Below are positions 16,077 to 25,970 of a stretch of 59,391 bases of DNA, piece after piece. The DNA lies in contig NZ_GG697128.1 of the NCBI RefSeq assembly GCF_000160575.1, positions 116,374 to 175,764 on the forward strand. The letters are read 5' to 3'. Source of the DNA: Weissella paramesenteroides ATCC 33313 (GTDB lineage Bacteria > Bacillota > Bacilli > Lactobacillales > Lactobacillaceae). The position numbers and the translations under genes were made by a program. Position 1 is the stretch's first letter. Each line of letters begins with the position of its first letter. The notes under the pieces were generated by a model. That model was not told where the DNA came from, ran no database searches, and saw only the letters and a program-made list of their open reading frames with translations.

Positions 16077-16628
16077 TCAAATATTTGCATGTTGAGCAGT
16101 GGTCATTTCATTAGCAATTTCTACCATCTGATCTATTGATTCATGTGCGCCAGTTGCAATCCAACGGATAGCTAAAGCGAGCATACCTGATGCGGTAAAG
16201 TCAGAAACGTAGTCAATTGACCGATTAAAAGAAACCTTACTTTGTAGTAATTCTGCGTATAAACCATGCAGTATATCTCTTAGTGGCGGATAGAATTGTT
16301 CTCGTAACCCAGCATTAAGTAAGACAGCAATTGCAATACCATTTGCTTTTACAAAGCCAAAAAATGCTCGTGAAATATCACTAGAATTTAAAGGTAATTC
16401 CGCAGCTTCTTTTTCAAAATCTTGTGTTAATTGGACAACAATAGCTTTAATGACTGCCTCTTTTGTACCAAAATGGCGATAGAAAGCCATCCGTGACACG
16501 CCTGCCTTACGGGTGATTTCTGTAACCGCAAGTTGGTCGTAGGATTGACTTTGCAACAATGTCAGCGTTGCGTCAATAATTTGATCGTCAGTTTTTTGAC
16601 GAATACTTTCTGTTAACATGTTTTTCAT
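16077..16628 (-). CDS. TetR/AcrR-family transcriptional regulator
   Basis: A 183-residue regulator with an N-terminal helix-turn-helix (AVTEITRKAGVSRMAFYRHFGTKEAVIKAIV) and a variable ligand domain. It lies downstream of, and on the same strand as, the mevalonate genes, 108 nt after fni, but has a promoter of its own with a palindrome on the -35. It could regulate itself and possibly the mevalonate operon; the ligand is unknown. The first ATG is used; the ribosome binding site (AAAGGCG) is weak and 12 nt away. Confidence 0.85.
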   Translation of the reverse strand: MKNMLTESIRQKTDDQIIDATLTLLQSQSYDQLAVTEITRKAGVSRMAFYRHFGTKEAVIKAIVVQLTQDFEKEAAELPLNSSDISRAFFGFVKANGIAIAVLLNAGLREQFYPPLRDILHGLYAELLQSKVSFNRSIDYVSDFTASGMLALAIRWIATGAHESIDQMVEIANEMTTAQHANI

Positions 16629-16687
16629 ATCTTAATTTTACGCCTTTGCATTTAAAGTAGGTGAGAAATTAAGTAAATTGAAGATTC

Positions 16688-16722
16688 ATTTTAAATGTTT
16701 AAGAAAACCTTTGTAATTACAA
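16688..16722 (-). promoter_or_regulatory. Promoter of tetR with a palindromic operator candidate
   Basis: On the minus strand TTACAA (16711-16716) and TAAAAT (16688-16693) are 17 nt apart. The -35 sits in a perfect 12-bp palindrome TTGTAATTACAA (16711-16722), a plausible autoregulatory site. Confidence 0.5.
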
Positions 16723-16736
16723 CCGAAACGTTAAAA

Positions 16737-17777
16737 TTATAATTGTCGTTGATCTTTATAATTTTGTAGCTCTGGTGAGAGTACATAGGGGACTTTGGTT
16801 AAATCATTTGCAGAACGAGCACCAACAAGTGCGTATAATTTTCTTAATTGTTGCTGCCAGTTTGTGATCTCATTAATTAAACCAGTTGTGCCATCCTGAA
16901 GAGTCGTATGAAGAAAATGTCCAGCAACTCCCACGGCTTTAGCCCCTAAAACTTGTGCTTTTAAAACATCTAACGGATTTTGAATACCGCCTGTTGCAAA
17001 AATGATTGGTTTTTGCTGTAATGACTGTGCTTCTAACAGACTTTCTGCTGTCGTTTGTCCCCAATCATATAAAAAATCATAATTGAATTCCTTATCACGA
17101 TAGCGGCGATTTTCAATAACAGCAAAATTTGTACCAGAACGGCCACCAATATTAACGTATTCTGCACCATTTTCGTATAATTTCTTAATCGTTGTCGCAT
17201 CCATACCAAAACCAACTTCTTTAATTAGGACAGGAACAGATACGGTTTGAATAATTTCGATAATATTATCAAGCCATAAGAAATTTTCGTCTCCTTCAGG
17301 CATAACGACTTCTTGTGCGACATTAACGTGTACTTCAAGCGCATTTGCACCAATCATATCAACAACTTGCTGTGCTGATTGTGCTGAATGTCCAGCACCG
17401 ATATTGGCCATAATAAAACCGTCTGGATTTGTATCACGGGCAATAGTAAAACTCTCAATAGCATCTTTATCTTTTAAAGCAACACTTTGAGAACCAACGG
17501 CCATTGCTAAGCCAGTTTCTTTGGCGGCTTCAGCCAATTGTTGGTTAATACGACCTGTACGAATGCTACCACCAGTCATTGCTTCAATATAAAAAGGGGT
17601 AGTAAAGTTAAAATTTTCATTCCTAATTGCTGTCGAAACATCGCTAATTTTTAAATCCGGTAAACTTTGGTGAATCAGCCGAACTTGTTCTAATGATGAT
17701 ACTGGTTGATGCCTCCGATATTCGGCTTCAGCCAATGCTAAATGTTCATCTTTTCGATGTGCGTGCGCTGATTCCAT
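16737..17777 (-). CDS. fni: Type 2 isopentenyl-diphosphate delta-isomerase
   Basis: A 346-residue FMN- and NADPH-dependent isomerase converting isopentenyl diphosphate to dimethylallyl diphosphate. Family marks are the N-terminal RKDEHLALAEAEYRR, the flavin/substrate region FYIEAMTGGSIRTGRINQQLA, VGSQSVAL, the glycine-rich VNIGGRSGTNFAVIE, and ATGGIQNPLDVLKA. It is the last enzyme gene of the mevalonate operon and starts 5 nt after the mvaK2 stop. This type 2 enzyme is the usual partner of the mevalonate route in Gram-positive cocci and lactobacilli. Confidence 0.95.
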   Translation of the reverse strand: MESAHAHRKDEHLALAEAEYRRHQPVSSLEQVRLIHQSLPDLKISDVSTAIRNENFNFTTPFYIEAMTGGSIRTGRINQQLAEAAKETGLAMAVGSQSVALKDKDAIESFTIARDTNPDGFIMANIGAGHSAQSAQQVVDMIGANALEVHVNVAQEVVMPEGDENFLWLDNIIEIIQTVSVPVLIKEVGFGMDATTIKKLYENGAEYVNIGGRSGTNFAVIENRRYRDKEFNYDFLYDWGQTTAESLLEAQSLQQKPIIFATGGIQNPLDVLKAQVLGAKAVGVAGHFLHTTLQDGTTGLINEITNWQQQLRKLYALVGARSANDLTKVPYVLSPELQNYKDQRQL

Positions 17778-17782
17778 AACGA

Positions 17783-18850
17783 TTATTCTCCTAATAATGC
17801 AATATTTAATGGCAATGGAATAATTCCTTCATTTTGCCAAGCTTGACGAAGTTTTTCAGCCACCTCATCATTATCGGCGATAGCAATAGCGTTATCACCA
17901 CCACCAGCTCCTGAAACTTTTGCAGCAACATCTAAATCTACGGCTTCGGAAATGGCATTTGATAAATCTTCAGTTAAATAGTTAATACCAACTTGATGAG
18001 TATATGTCATTAAGAAGGTCAAATTATAAAAAATGTTTATGCCAATCAATGAATAGTCTGCATTATTGATTCCCATGCTGATATTTGTAATAATATTTCG
18101 CGTTTGTAACGCCAACATTTCTTTTGCCTTTGCTTGTTCTGCTGAAGATACTGTTTCAAGCAATTTTTGTGTATCTGCAACTTTACCAGTCCAACCGACT
18201 AAAAGTTGCCATTCTGATGGCCAATTTAATTGTTGAACGTCTAAATATGGCCAAGGTGTACTTATGATTGTTTCATAATCTGAATTTTGTTGTATCAACT
18301 GTTTTACAAATTGATCATCAAACTTACGATATGCAATGACACCACCATATGTTGCAGCTGCTAAATCACCCATCGATCCTTTATCAAAGTGGGGTAGGGT
18401 CAGCATTACAAGTACACCTAATTTAAACTGTTGTTGTTCAGTTAACTTAAGATTAAGCAGTTTGTGGAATGCCTTTATGATAGACATGACAACTGCAGCA
18501 GAAGAACCTAACCCTAACTTTTTACGCTCAAAAGTGAGATCACTTGTTAGGGTTACTTTAATACCTGGAAAAGCGGAAGTATCATCAAAATGATATTTAT
18601 TCAACACTTGGATCGTGCGTATAACCAATTGCCAGTCATCTGGGTAGGATATCTGATCCAGTTGCTCCACTGGAATAGCAAGATCTCCTAATTGGTCGCT
18701 ATTCAATTGAATTTTTTGAACATCGATCTTATCAATTGTTGCTGTAATGTACTTGTCAATGGCGACAATAATTGCACTCTGATTTGGTAGAGTAATTGAG
18801 TATTCACCGGCAAGGTACAATTTACCTGGCGCTTTAGCAGTTGCTATCAT
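17783..18850 (-). CDS. mvaK2: Phosphomevalonate kinase
   Basis: A 355-residue GHMP kinase that phosphorylates mevalonate 5-phosphate to mevalonate 5-diphosphate. It begins MIATAKAPGKLYLAGEYSIT, has the ATP-binding LGLGSSAAVVMSIIKAFH near residues 115-131 and the C-terminal GHMP motif KVSGAGGGDNAIAIA. Its ATG overlaps the mvaD stop (ATGA), consistent with translational coupling. Product length and motifs match the bacterial enzyme. Confidence 0.95.
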   Translation of the reverse strand: MIATAKAPGKLYLAGEYSITLPNQSAIIVAIDKYITATIDKIDVQKIQLNSDQLGDLAIPVEQLDQISYPDDWQLVIRTIQVLNKYHFDDTSAFPGIKVTLTSDLTFERKKLGLGSSAAVVMSIIKAFHKLLNLKLTEQQQFKLGVLVMLTLPHFDKGSMGDLAAATYGGVIAYRKFDDQFVKQLIQQNSDYETIISTPWPYLDVQQLNWPSEWQLLVGWTGKVADTQKLLETVSSAEQAKAKEMLALQTRNIITNISMGINNADYSLIGINIFYNLTFLMTYTHQVGINYLTEDLSNAISEAVDLDVAAKVSGAGGGDNAIAIADNDEVAEKLRQAWQNEGIIPLPLNIALLGE

Positions 18851-19827
18851 ATTTTATCTCCTGAAGTAACTTTTATTCCGGGACCCGGACTAGCGATAAT
18901 AATTTGCGAACTTGTCACTATATTGGCAAGTTCTTTTTTAATAATGAATGTGTCCTCTGGTCGAGAAATTAATTTTACGTTAGGGCCAGCATCCATTGTT
19001 GCATACACAGGAATTCCTTGTTCCCGCAATTCCTGAGCAATCATTATGACTTGCCAACTTTTATCCGTCAAATAGTTAAAAGAAGGGACAGATGTTGTAT
19101 TCATTGCATGCATTTGTAAAGCATTTGCTTCAGCAAGTTCACCCAATTTCACTATATCATGTTGTTGAATTGCCAAAATCATGTCATTAACTTGACTATT
19201 AGCTAATCTTACCCACATATCATAAAAAGGGGCAGTATTTTTAGCATGTTGCATACCTAAACGTGATCCAATTTTTTTAGGCTGATCATTAATAACCACC
19301 GTCAATAATTGAATAGGCCAATCAACTTTTTCAAATATGGGTGTAGCAAATGACGTACGATCATCACCAGGAACCCATTTAGCAAAACCACCAAATATTG
19401 ATCTTGTCGCTGATCCTGAGCCGTGACGTGCTAATCTAGATAATTCCGTAACACTTAAATTTAATCCTGCAGCTTTGCTAGCAGCACCAGCTAAAGCCGC
19501 GAAAGCTGATGCTGAAGAAGCTAACCCAGCTGCTGTTGGAACATGGTTATTAGAAACAACGTATGCTTTGTCATTGATATCAGCCATTTCTCGGACTACA
19601 TCTAAAAATCGACTGACCTTCTGAGCTGCACTACCAGAAATTGTTTCACCATCAAGAATTAATTGATCACTTTGCAGCGACTTATCAAACCAAACAGTTG
19701 TATCAGTATAAAATTCGTCTAGTGTCAATGAAATTGAGGTTGTCGTAGGTGTAATGAGTGCTTCATCTACTTTTCCCCAATACTTTAGTAATGCAATATT
19801 TGTATGCGCCCGAGCGGTATAATGCAT
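18847..19827 (-). CDS. mvaD: Diphosphomevalonate decarboxylase
   Basis: A 326-residue GHMP-family enzyme that uses ATP to convert mevalonate diphosphate to isopentenyl diphosphate. It has the hallmark start ARAHTNIALLKYWGK, the substrate loop NNHVPTAAGLASSASAFAAL and GSGSATRSIFGGFAKW, and the late MDAGPNVKLI carrying the catalytic aspartate. It lies second in the operon, 17 nt after mvaK1. Confidence 0.96.
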   Translation of the reverse strand: MHYTARAHTNIALLKYWGKVDEALITPTTTSISLTLDEFYTDTTVWFDKSLQSDQLILDGETISGSAAQKVSRFLDVVREMADINDKAYVVSNNHVPTAAGLASSASAFAALAGAASKAAGLNLSVTELSRLARHGSGSATRSIFGGFAKWVPGDDRTSFATPIFEKVDWPIQLLTVVINDQPKKIGSRLGMQHAKNTAPFYDMWVRLANSQVNDMILAIQQHDIVKLGELAEANALQMHAMNTTSVPSFNYLTDKSWQVIMIAQELREQGIPVYATMDAGPNVKLISRPEDTFIIKKELANIVTSSQIIIASPGPGIKVTSGDKI

Positions 19828-19844
19828 GTTAAATACTCCTAAAA

Positions 19845-20783
19845 CTATTTGTCATTGGTATAATTTTGTGTCCAAACTTCTTGAGCGCCAGCATCTTCTA
19901 GTGCCTTGATCACTCGAGCTGTTTGTTCATCGTCTTTTGTGATTGCAATCATCGTACCACCGACACCACCACCAGTTAATTTAGCTCCCAAAGCACCAGC
20001 ATGACGTGCCGCCATAATTAATTCATCTAATTTTGGATGAGAAATGCCTAATGCAGAAAGATGCTTTTGAGCTTCATTCATAAAATGGCCTATTTTCGCT
20101 AAATTATTTTCAGCAATTGCTTCTCTTGTTGCTTTGACGATTTCCCCAATTTTATCAATATGTTGTTGCCCAACTTCAGGGTCATTTGTTAGATGTTCAC
20201 GGACAACCGAAATGGCTAACCCCGTTTGGCCTTGAATACCTGTGTCGGCCAAAATTAACGTGCCATCTAAAGACATATCAATTTTTTCAGGTTGTTGCCC
20301 TTTAATAAACCAAACAGCTTCATCATGTGCTGCCGTTGCAGTGTCTAATCCAGAAGGGGATCCATGTGTAATAGCTTCTTCGATACTTGCCCAACGTTGC
20401 AGTTCTTGTTTAGATAATGACTCATCGAAAAAATCAAAAAATGCTCGAACAATAGCGATGGCAGTTGCTGCTGATGAACCCATACCTCGTTCTTGAGGAA
20501 TATTGGATGTAATCGTCATTGTAAAGGGCATTTCATCTGATTTGAAATGTTGCAATAAACGGTTGATAAGTTGTCGAATTCCCTCATAGACTTCCGCCAT
20601 TGCTACCAATGGGCCTTGATAGGATTGTGATAGCACAACCTGACCTGCTTCACGTGATTCGATTTTTACAGTCATTGCTAAATCCGTTAAAGGAAGTGCA
20701 ATAGCTGGCTGGCCGTAAACGACCGCATGTTCGCCAAGTAAAATAACTTTGGCATGGCTGACGCCAATTCCTGGTTTTTTCAC
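19845..20783 (-). CDS. mvaK1: Mevalonate kinase
   Basis: A 312-residue GHMP kinase, first enzyme gene of the operon. Motifs are GVSHAKVILLGEHAVVYGQPA at the N-terminus, the ATP loop ERGMGSSAATAIAIVRAFFDF, the catalytic region SGLDTATAAHDEAVWF and KLTGGGVGGTMIAI near the end. The start is GTG at 20781-20783; the ribosome binding site is weak, but the conserved N-terminus begins right there. With mvaD, mvaK2 and fni it completes the lower mevalonate route from mevalonate to both C5 units; HMG-CoA synthase and reductase are not in the window. Confidence 0.95.
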   Translation of the reverse strand: MKKPGIGVSHAKVILLGEHAVVYGQPAIALPLTDLAMTVKIESREAGQVVLSQSYQGPLVAMAEVYEGIRQLINRLLQHFKSDEMPFTMTITSNIPQERGMGSSAATAIAIVRAFFDFFDESLSKQELQRWASIEEAITHGSPSGLDTATAAHDEAVWFIKGQQPEKIDMSLDGTLILADTGIQGQTGLAISVVREHLTNDPEVGQQHIDKIGEIVKATREAIAENNLAKIGHFMNEAQKHLSALGISHPKLDELIMAARHAGALGAKLTGGGVGGTMIAITKDDEQTARVIKALEDAGAQEVWTQNYTNDK

Positions 20784-20854
20784 TTTGAAATTACCAATCC
20801 ATTCTATTTTTTATTTTAGCTTTCTTAATCATACCAAATTCAATGACTAATTAC

Positions 20855-20871
20855 ATCCTAGATATTAGGAT
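20855..20871. promoter_or_regulatory. 17-bp palindrome in the mvaK1-dinG divergent region
   Basis: ATCCTA (20855-20860) and TAGGAT (20866-20871) form an inverted repeat with 5 nt between them. On the minus strand it lies just before a plausible -10 TATGAT for the mevalonate operon, so a repressor or activator site is possible. Confidence 0.35.
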
Positions 20872-20995
20872 TTCAAGCTTAAAAGTTTTTTTAATCTTTA
20901 ATTTTAAAATATTCTGAATAAGTAATTTTTAGATATATTTCATATGTTCAGGAAATAATTCGATGCAAGTATCGGTAAATATTACACTGCAAATA

Positions 20996-21004
20996 TGCTA
21001 TAAT
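20996..21004 (+). promoter_or_regulatory. Extended -10 promoter of dinG
   Basis: TGC-TATAAT is an extended -10 element ending 39 nt before the dinG ATG at 21044, with no good -35. It lies inside the longer open frame that begins at 20963, which argues against that upstream start. Confidence 0.6.
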
Positions 21005-21043
21005 CAACATAAGATTACTAAGAGAAAGTCGTGGTACGTTTCG

Positions 21044-23875
21044 ATGCTAAATAAGGACATCTATGCGGTTGTCGATCTAGAAACAACCCGTACAACGAGC
21101 GAATCAGGTCGTATTATTCAAATTGCGATTGCGTTCGTACAAAACAAAAAAATAATTAACCAATTTTCAACACTCATCAATCCTCATGAATCAATTCCAC
21201 GTAATGTCGTACAACTTACAGGCATTAATGCCGAAATGGTGGCAGGGGCTCCTTCATTTGAAGAGGTTGCTGAATCAATTCATACCATGCTAACTGGGAC
21301 TATTTTTGTAGCTCACAATGTCAACTTTGATTTACCATTTTTAAACGCAGAATTTCAACGGATTGGCATGAACACTCTTAATTTAGTAGCAATTGATACA
21401 GTAACATTGAGCCAAATTGTTTGGCCAACCGCACCAGGGTTTAGATTAGTTGATTTAACTTCATATTTGGCATTGGTACATGGGCGGCCACATCAAGCAG
21501 ATAGTGATGCACTAGCTACTGCAGAACTATTGATTCAAATTTTTAATCGTCTTGAAAGTTTACCAATGGTAACTTTACAATCCTTGGTTGACTTGCCATT
21601 GGTTCTACCTCAAAACACAAAAACGTTGTTTGAACAGGTTCTTACCAAAGCAAAAATCAAGCGACATCCGTTACCTAAACAGTTACAGGTAATCGATGGT
21701 TTGGCAATTCGTCGTTTTAGTGATCCTGAACCATTAGTTGCCAATAAGAGTATGACTTATCCTGCAAAACGAGCAGCTAAGCAGCAACTGTATGGTAACC
21801 AGCTAGTTTATCGAGAGCAACAAGCAAAACTAATGAACGCTATTAATAATCATTATTCAGGTAGTTCGTTATCAGAAAAGCCTGGAGAATCTGCATTTAT
21901 AGCTGAGGCACCAACAGGAATGGGTAAAACATTAGGATTTTTACTACCTTATGCATACCTGACCAATCAAAATCAAAAAAAGGTGATTGTTACTGAACCA
22001 ACGATCACTTTGCAAACCCAAGTAACAGAAACCGTCAATACAGTATTGCATGACATTCTACCATTTGAGGTACGTGCAGTTAGTTTGAAGGGGCGTCATC
22101 AGTACTTGAATTTACAAAGCTTTAAACGTTCTTTACAAATTGATGAAGGTACAACATCCTTGCAATTTATTAAAGCACAAATTTTAGTTTGGCTGACGGA
22201 AACAATGCGTGGTGATTTTGATGAATTGCATCTCATGAATGCGCAACAAAAATTCATTGCCAAGTTATCTCAAAATGCAAATAATCCTGCAGGATCTCCA
22301 TTTTATGGCTATGAATTTTTTGAAAGGCAATATGTCCTTGCGCAAAATGCCCAATTCCTAATTGTCAACCACAGTTACTTAGCAGAATACGCCAATGAAT
22401 TAGGTACTTCTGAGAATAAACCGTATTTAGTTATTGATGAGGCTCAGAATTTACCGGATGCTGTTCTAAACCAAAGCCGTCATCAGTTGCCAATACAAAC
22501 TTGGCTAGCACGAGTGCAAACTGCAATTAATCTTATCCTACAAGATGCAAAACCAGCTGTTGGTGATATTTTAAGAAACATATTTGGTGGTAATCAATTA
22601 AAGAACAAGTTACTTCGTGCACTAGAAATGCTGTCAGTTGAAATTCCACAATTGCAAGTTTCGTTGTATCGTCGCTTTCTATTAAATCAGAAGGCACCTG
22701 CAACACAAGGAACTTATGAAATTGCTTTAGCCAACAATGACTTTGCACAATTTTGGATTGATCAAAGTAACCACGTTCAAAGTATCCATACGGGAGCTTC
22801 CGACTTAGAAGATGCTTTGCAAGAATTGCTGACACAATTTAGTGATACAAAGGGAGCATTTTCATTAGGTGAACGGCAACAGTTAGCTGATTTTCGTCGA
22901 TTGCTAGATAATATTAGCCAGTATGAAAAACAATTAACTACTTTTCAACAAGATTTAGTTGATTTTCCAGAGGCCAGTATCTTTTGGCTAACAGAGACAC
23001 AAAGTCATGATAGTAGTAATTTACAGTTAAGTGGTGGTCTACTGCATACCTTAAATTACTTTAAAGAGAAAGTGTATCCACACTTCATGGCACCCACAGT
23101 TATTGGGGCAACTTTATTTACATCAACCAAATCAGGATACTTATATGATCGGTTAAATTTGGATAAAGAGACTGCAACAGTCAGACATTACCCTGATATC
23201 TTTGACTTCAAAAATCAAGCTGATTTGATTATGGTAAAAAATGCACCTTTACCAACAGAAAAAGACTTTTCAAATTACTTAGCAAAACAATTGGTTGATG
23301 TGACAACGTCTGTTAACCAAAACACACTAGTATTATTTAATTCATTAGATACTATTCAGCAAGTCTATAACCACATACAATCAAACAAAAAATTTCAACA
23401 AAGTTCATTAACTTTATTAGCTCAGGGTGTCACTGGTACACGGGGGAAAATAAAGAAACGCATGCAATCTGAAGATGGACTTGTGGTACTTGGTGCTGCT
23501 AGTTTTTGGGAAGGCATTGATTTACCTGGTGATCAGCTCAGACTGCTTATCATAGCTCGTTTGCCATTCGATCGACCAAATACGGTACTACAAAAGGCTG
23601 AAGAGGCTGTCATCAATTCAGAAGGTAAACAACCATTTTATCAAAGTACTTTACCCAAAGCAGTTTTGCGATTAAGACAAGGTATTGGTAGACTTATTCG
23701 GACACCTACAGATTATGGTGCAGTCATTATTTATGATGCTAGGATTTTGACTAAATCTTATGGCAAAACCTTACGTAAAATGATGCCATCTAACTTACCG
23801 CAAAAAGAATTGAATGATTATGAGGTATCTTTAGAGTTAAAGAATTTCTTTGATGAACATCATAAATATCTTTAA
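21044..23875 (+). CDS. dinG: DinG-type helicase with N-terminal DnaQ-like 3'-5' exonuclease domain
   Basis: A 943-residue protein with two parts. Residues about 1-170 form a DEDD exonuclease (AVVDLETTRTT; AHNVNFDLPFLNAEF; HQADSDALATAELL). The rest is an XPD/DinG superfamily 2 helicase with Walker A EAPTGMGKTLGFLLPYAYL, the DEAH-like VIDEAQN, and late motifs GAASFWEGIDLPGDQL and RLRQGIGRLIRT. The four iron-sulfur cysteines of E. coli DinG are not evident, as expected for the Gram-positive exonuclease-fused form. The ATG at 21044 is chosen because the -10 lies inside the longer frame. It begins the conserved dinG-tseB-asnS series. Confidence 0.93.
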   Translation: MLNKDIYAVVDLETTRTTSESGRIIQIAIAFVQNKKIINQFSTLINPHESIPRNVVQLTGINAEMVAGAPSFEEVAESIHTMLTGTIFVAHNVNFDLPFLNAEFQRIGMNTLNLVAIDTVTLSQIVWPTAPGFRLVDLTSYLALVHGRPHQADSDALATAELLIQIFNRLESLPMVTLQSLVDLPLVLPQNTKTLFEQVLTKAKIKRHPLPKQLQVIDGLAIRRFSDPEPLVANKSMTYPAKRAAKQQLYGNQLVYREQQAKLMNAINNHYSGSSLSEKPGESAFIAEAPTGMGKTLGFLLPYAYLTNQNQKKVIVTEPTITLQTQVTETVNTVLHDILPFEVRAVSLKGRHQYLNLQSFKRSLQIDEGTTSLQFIKAQILVWLTETMRGDFDELHLMNAQQKFIAKLSQNANNPAGSPFYGYEFFERQYVLAQNAQFLIVNHSYLAEYANELGTSENKPYLVIDEAQNLPDAVLNQSRHQLPIQTWLARVQTAINLILQDAKPAVGDILRNIFGGNQLKNKLLRALEMLSVEIPQLQVSLYRRFLLNQKAPATQGTYEIALANNDFAQFWIDQSNHVQSIHTGASDLEDALQELLTQFSDTKGAFSLGERQQLADFRRLLDNISQYEKQLTTFQQDLVDFPEASIFWLTETQSHDSSNLQLSGGLLHTLNYFKEKVYPHFMAPTVIGATLFTSTKSGYLYDRLNLDKETATVRHYPDIFDFKNQADLIMVKNAPLPTEKDFSNYLAKQLVDVTTSVNQNTLVLFNSLDTIQQVYNHIQSNKKFQQSSLTLLAQGVTGTRGKIKKRMQSEDGLVVLGAASFWEGIDLPGDQLRLLIIARLPFDRPNTVLQKAEEAVINSEGKQPFYQSTLPKAVLRLRQGIGRLIRTPTDYGAVIIYDARILTKSYGKTLRKMMPSNLPQKELNDYEVSLELKNFFDEHHKYL

Positions 23876-23958
23876 TATGCCGCCAAACTTTGGTAAAGTA
23901 ATAAGTGGTTTATTTTTACAGTGGGCAAAAACTATACACAACAAAGGAGCTTAGTAAT

Positions 23959-24471
23959 ATGGAGATGCGATCAACGGTACACGGACGCCGTGGTAAGCGG
24001 CTTCGACACTGGTTACTTGGCATTCTGATGTTTTTATTCATTATTTTGATTGGCGTATCGATACTGGGAGAGGCACAAAAACCTGTCGATACAGCTAAAG
24101 AACGTGTCACAAAAATTGCAAAGCAATCAAATAAGTTGACCTCTGTATCAAAATTTTATCGTATTTCTAGACAGAAAGTTTACTATAGTGCTGTTGGCGA
24201 AAATAAAAAGCATCAGAAAGTCGGCGTTATTGTTCAAGGAAAATCAGATAAACTAACAACTATTAATATGACGGATGGTTTATCCGAAAAACAGGTTAAA
24301 AAGTTAGCAAACAAGCAATTCCATCCGAAAAAGGTAACGAGTATTGGGTTAGCACTTTATAAACAAGTACCTGTTTGGCAATTAACTTTTGTTGACAAGG
24401 ACAATAACTTAAATTTTATTACTTACCAGTTTTCAGATGGTAAACAAGTTCAAACGATTCGTCATTTATAA
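23959..24471 (+). CDS. tseB: TseB/YpmB-like cell wall protein (DUF5590)
   Basis: A 170-residue protein with a basic cytoplasmic start, one membrane helix (LLGILMFLFIILIGVSIL) and an extracytoplasmic domain of the YpmB type, here seen as two tandem cystatin-like units. In B. subtilis YpmB (TseB) sits between dinG and asnS and tunes class A/B penicillin-binding protein activity in the elongasome; the same position is kept here, with aspB missing. The ATG at 23959 follows AAAGGAG; an earlier frame opening at 23905 lacks one. The activity is inferred from synteny and architecture. Confidence 0.8.
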   Translation: MEMRSTVHGRRGKRLRHWLLGILMFLFIILIGVSILGEAQKPVDTAKERVTKIAKQSNKLTSVSKFYRISRQKVYYSAVGENKKHQKVGVIVQGKSDKLTTINMTDGLSEKQVKKLANKQFHPKKVTSIGLALYKQVPVWQLTFVDKDNNLNFITYQFSDGKQVQTIRHL

Positions 24472-24501
24472 AAGTAACAAATAATAAGGGAGCTCAGGAC
24501 A

Positions 24502-25797
24502 ATGGAGACAATTCGCATTGAAGACGCGAAAAATTATGTTGGCCAAGAAGTACGTTTAGGTGCTTGGTTAAGGAACAAACGTGGATCAGGTAAAATGCAA
24601 TTTTTGCAATTACGTGACGGAACTGCTTTTTTTCAAGGAGTTGTTGTAAAATCTGTGGTTGGTGAAGAGATTTTTGCTAAGGCAAAAGCACTTTCACAGG
24701 AAACAAGCATGTACTTAATTGGAACAATTGTTGCCGATGAGCGTTCACCATTTGGGTATGAGATGCAAGTTAAGGACTTGACAGTTGTTGGCTCTTCAGA
24801 AAATTATCCAATCACTCCTAAAGAGCATGGTACAGATTTTTTGATGGATCATCGCCATCTATATTTACGTCACATCCAACCATTTGCTGTTCTTCGAATT
24901 CGAAATACATTGATAGCAGCAACCTATGAATTTTTCAATAAAGAAGGATTTATTAAGATTGATTCACCACTTTTAACTGGATCTGCTCCTGAAGGAACTA
25001 CTGAGCTATTCCATACAGAGTATTTTGAGGATGACGCTTATCTTTCACAGACAGGTCAATTGTATGCAGAAGCAGGTGCGATGGCATTTGGTCGTGTTTT
25101 CACCTTTGGGCCAACTTTTAGAGCTGAAAAGTCTAAAACACGACGTCACCTAACTGAATTCTGGATGATTGAACCAGAAATGGCATGGATGACACAAGAA
25201 GATTCTCTAAAAATTCAAGAACGTTATATTGCCTACCTAATTCAATCAGTATTGGATCGAAATGAGTATGAATTGGACCTACTTGGTCGTGATAAAGAAC
25301 TATTAAAGTCATACACACAACTGCCATATCCACGTGTATCTTATGATGATGCAATTAAGCTATTGCAAGAAAATGACTTTGATGTGAAGTGGGGCGTTGA
25401 CTTTGGTTCTCCTGAAGAAACATTTTTAGCAAACCATTTTGCAAAACCTGTATTTATCACAAACTTCCCTAAGGAAATTAAAGCATTCTATATGAAGCGA
25501 CACCCAGATCGTGATGATGTTGTCATTTCTGCCGATTTGTTGGCTCCTGAAGGCTACGGTGAAATCATTGGTGGATCAGAACGTGATACTGACTTTGATT
25601 ACCTAGAAAAGCGAATCAAGGAGCAAGGGTTGGATATCGATGAATACTCTTGGTACCTAGATTTGCGTAAGTATGGTTCTGTACCACATTCAGGATTTGG
25701 TCTGGGACTTGAACGTGCAGTCACTTGGATTACTGGAGAAGAACATATCCGTGAGGCGATACCGTTCCCACGCACTATGAATCGTCTTTGGCCATAA
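24502..25797 (+). CDS. asnS: Asparaginyl-tRNA synthetase
   Basis: A 431-residue class II aminoacyl-tRNA synthetase. The N-terminal OB fold ([21 protein letters not shown]) binds the anticodon. Motif 2 appears as [21 protein letters not shown] and motif 3 as [15 protein letters not shown], both complete. It is the third gene of the dinG-tseB-asnS series and in most relatives is directly followed by dnaD; here a 4.5-kb accessory insert intervenes. Ribosome binding site GGGAG precedes the ATG. Confidence 0.96.
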   Translation: METIRIEDAKNYVGQEVRLGAWLRNKRGSGKMQFLQLRDGTAFFQGVVVKSVVGEEIFAKAKALSQETSMYLIGTIVADERSPFGYEMQVKDLTVVGSSENYPITPKEHGTDFLMDHRHLYLRHIQPFAVLRIRNTLIAATYEFFNKEGFIKIDSPLLTGSAPEGTTELFHTEYFEDDAYLSQTGQLYAEAGAMAFGRVFTFGPTFRAEKSKTRRHLTEFWMIEPEMAWMTQEDSLKIQERYIAYLIQSVLDRNEYELDLLGRDKELLKSYTQLPYPRVSYDDAIKLLQENDFDVKWGVDFGSPEETFLANHFAKPVFITNFPKEIKAFYMKRHPDRDDVVISADLLAPEGYGEIIGGSERDTDFDYLEKRIKEQGLDIDEYSWYLDLRKYGSVPHSGFGLGLERAVTWITGEEHIREAIPFPRTMNRLWP

Positions 25798-25818
25798 ACT
25801 AAATATAAATCCTATTAC

Positions 25819-25861
25819 ACCGCTATGAATGTTGTTAAATCAATGTTTGTGGCGGTTTTTA
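25819..25861 (+). terminator. Terminator after asnS, left copy of a second duplicated pair
   Basis: A 16-bp stem with several G-U pairs (25819-25834 with 25841-25856) and a following T-run. The left flank and left arm match the hairpin at 30208-30249; differences in the right arm are transitions that keep base pairing (G-U instead of A-U). Confidence 0.88.
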
Positions 25862-25912
25862 CTTGTTCTGGAAAGTTCTTTAATGTACAGTGAAATACTG
25901 TAATATTCCCAC

Positions 25913-25942
25913 AAAAAAATCCAGTGAATTAACACTAGATTT
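25913..25942 (-). terminator. Minus-strand terminator behind the decayed integrase tail
   Basis: Read on the minus strand, AATCTAGTG and CACTGGATT pair around a 6-nt loop and run into seven T (A's at 25913-25919). Confidence 0.7.
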
Positions 25943-25970
25943 CGTCTAAAAATTTAATTGTTTTATCTTC

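Noticed and set aside
20963-21043. Longer N-terminus of DinG
   Set aside because: The extended -10 at 20996-21004 is inside it, and the exonuclease domain starts right after the ATG at 21044.
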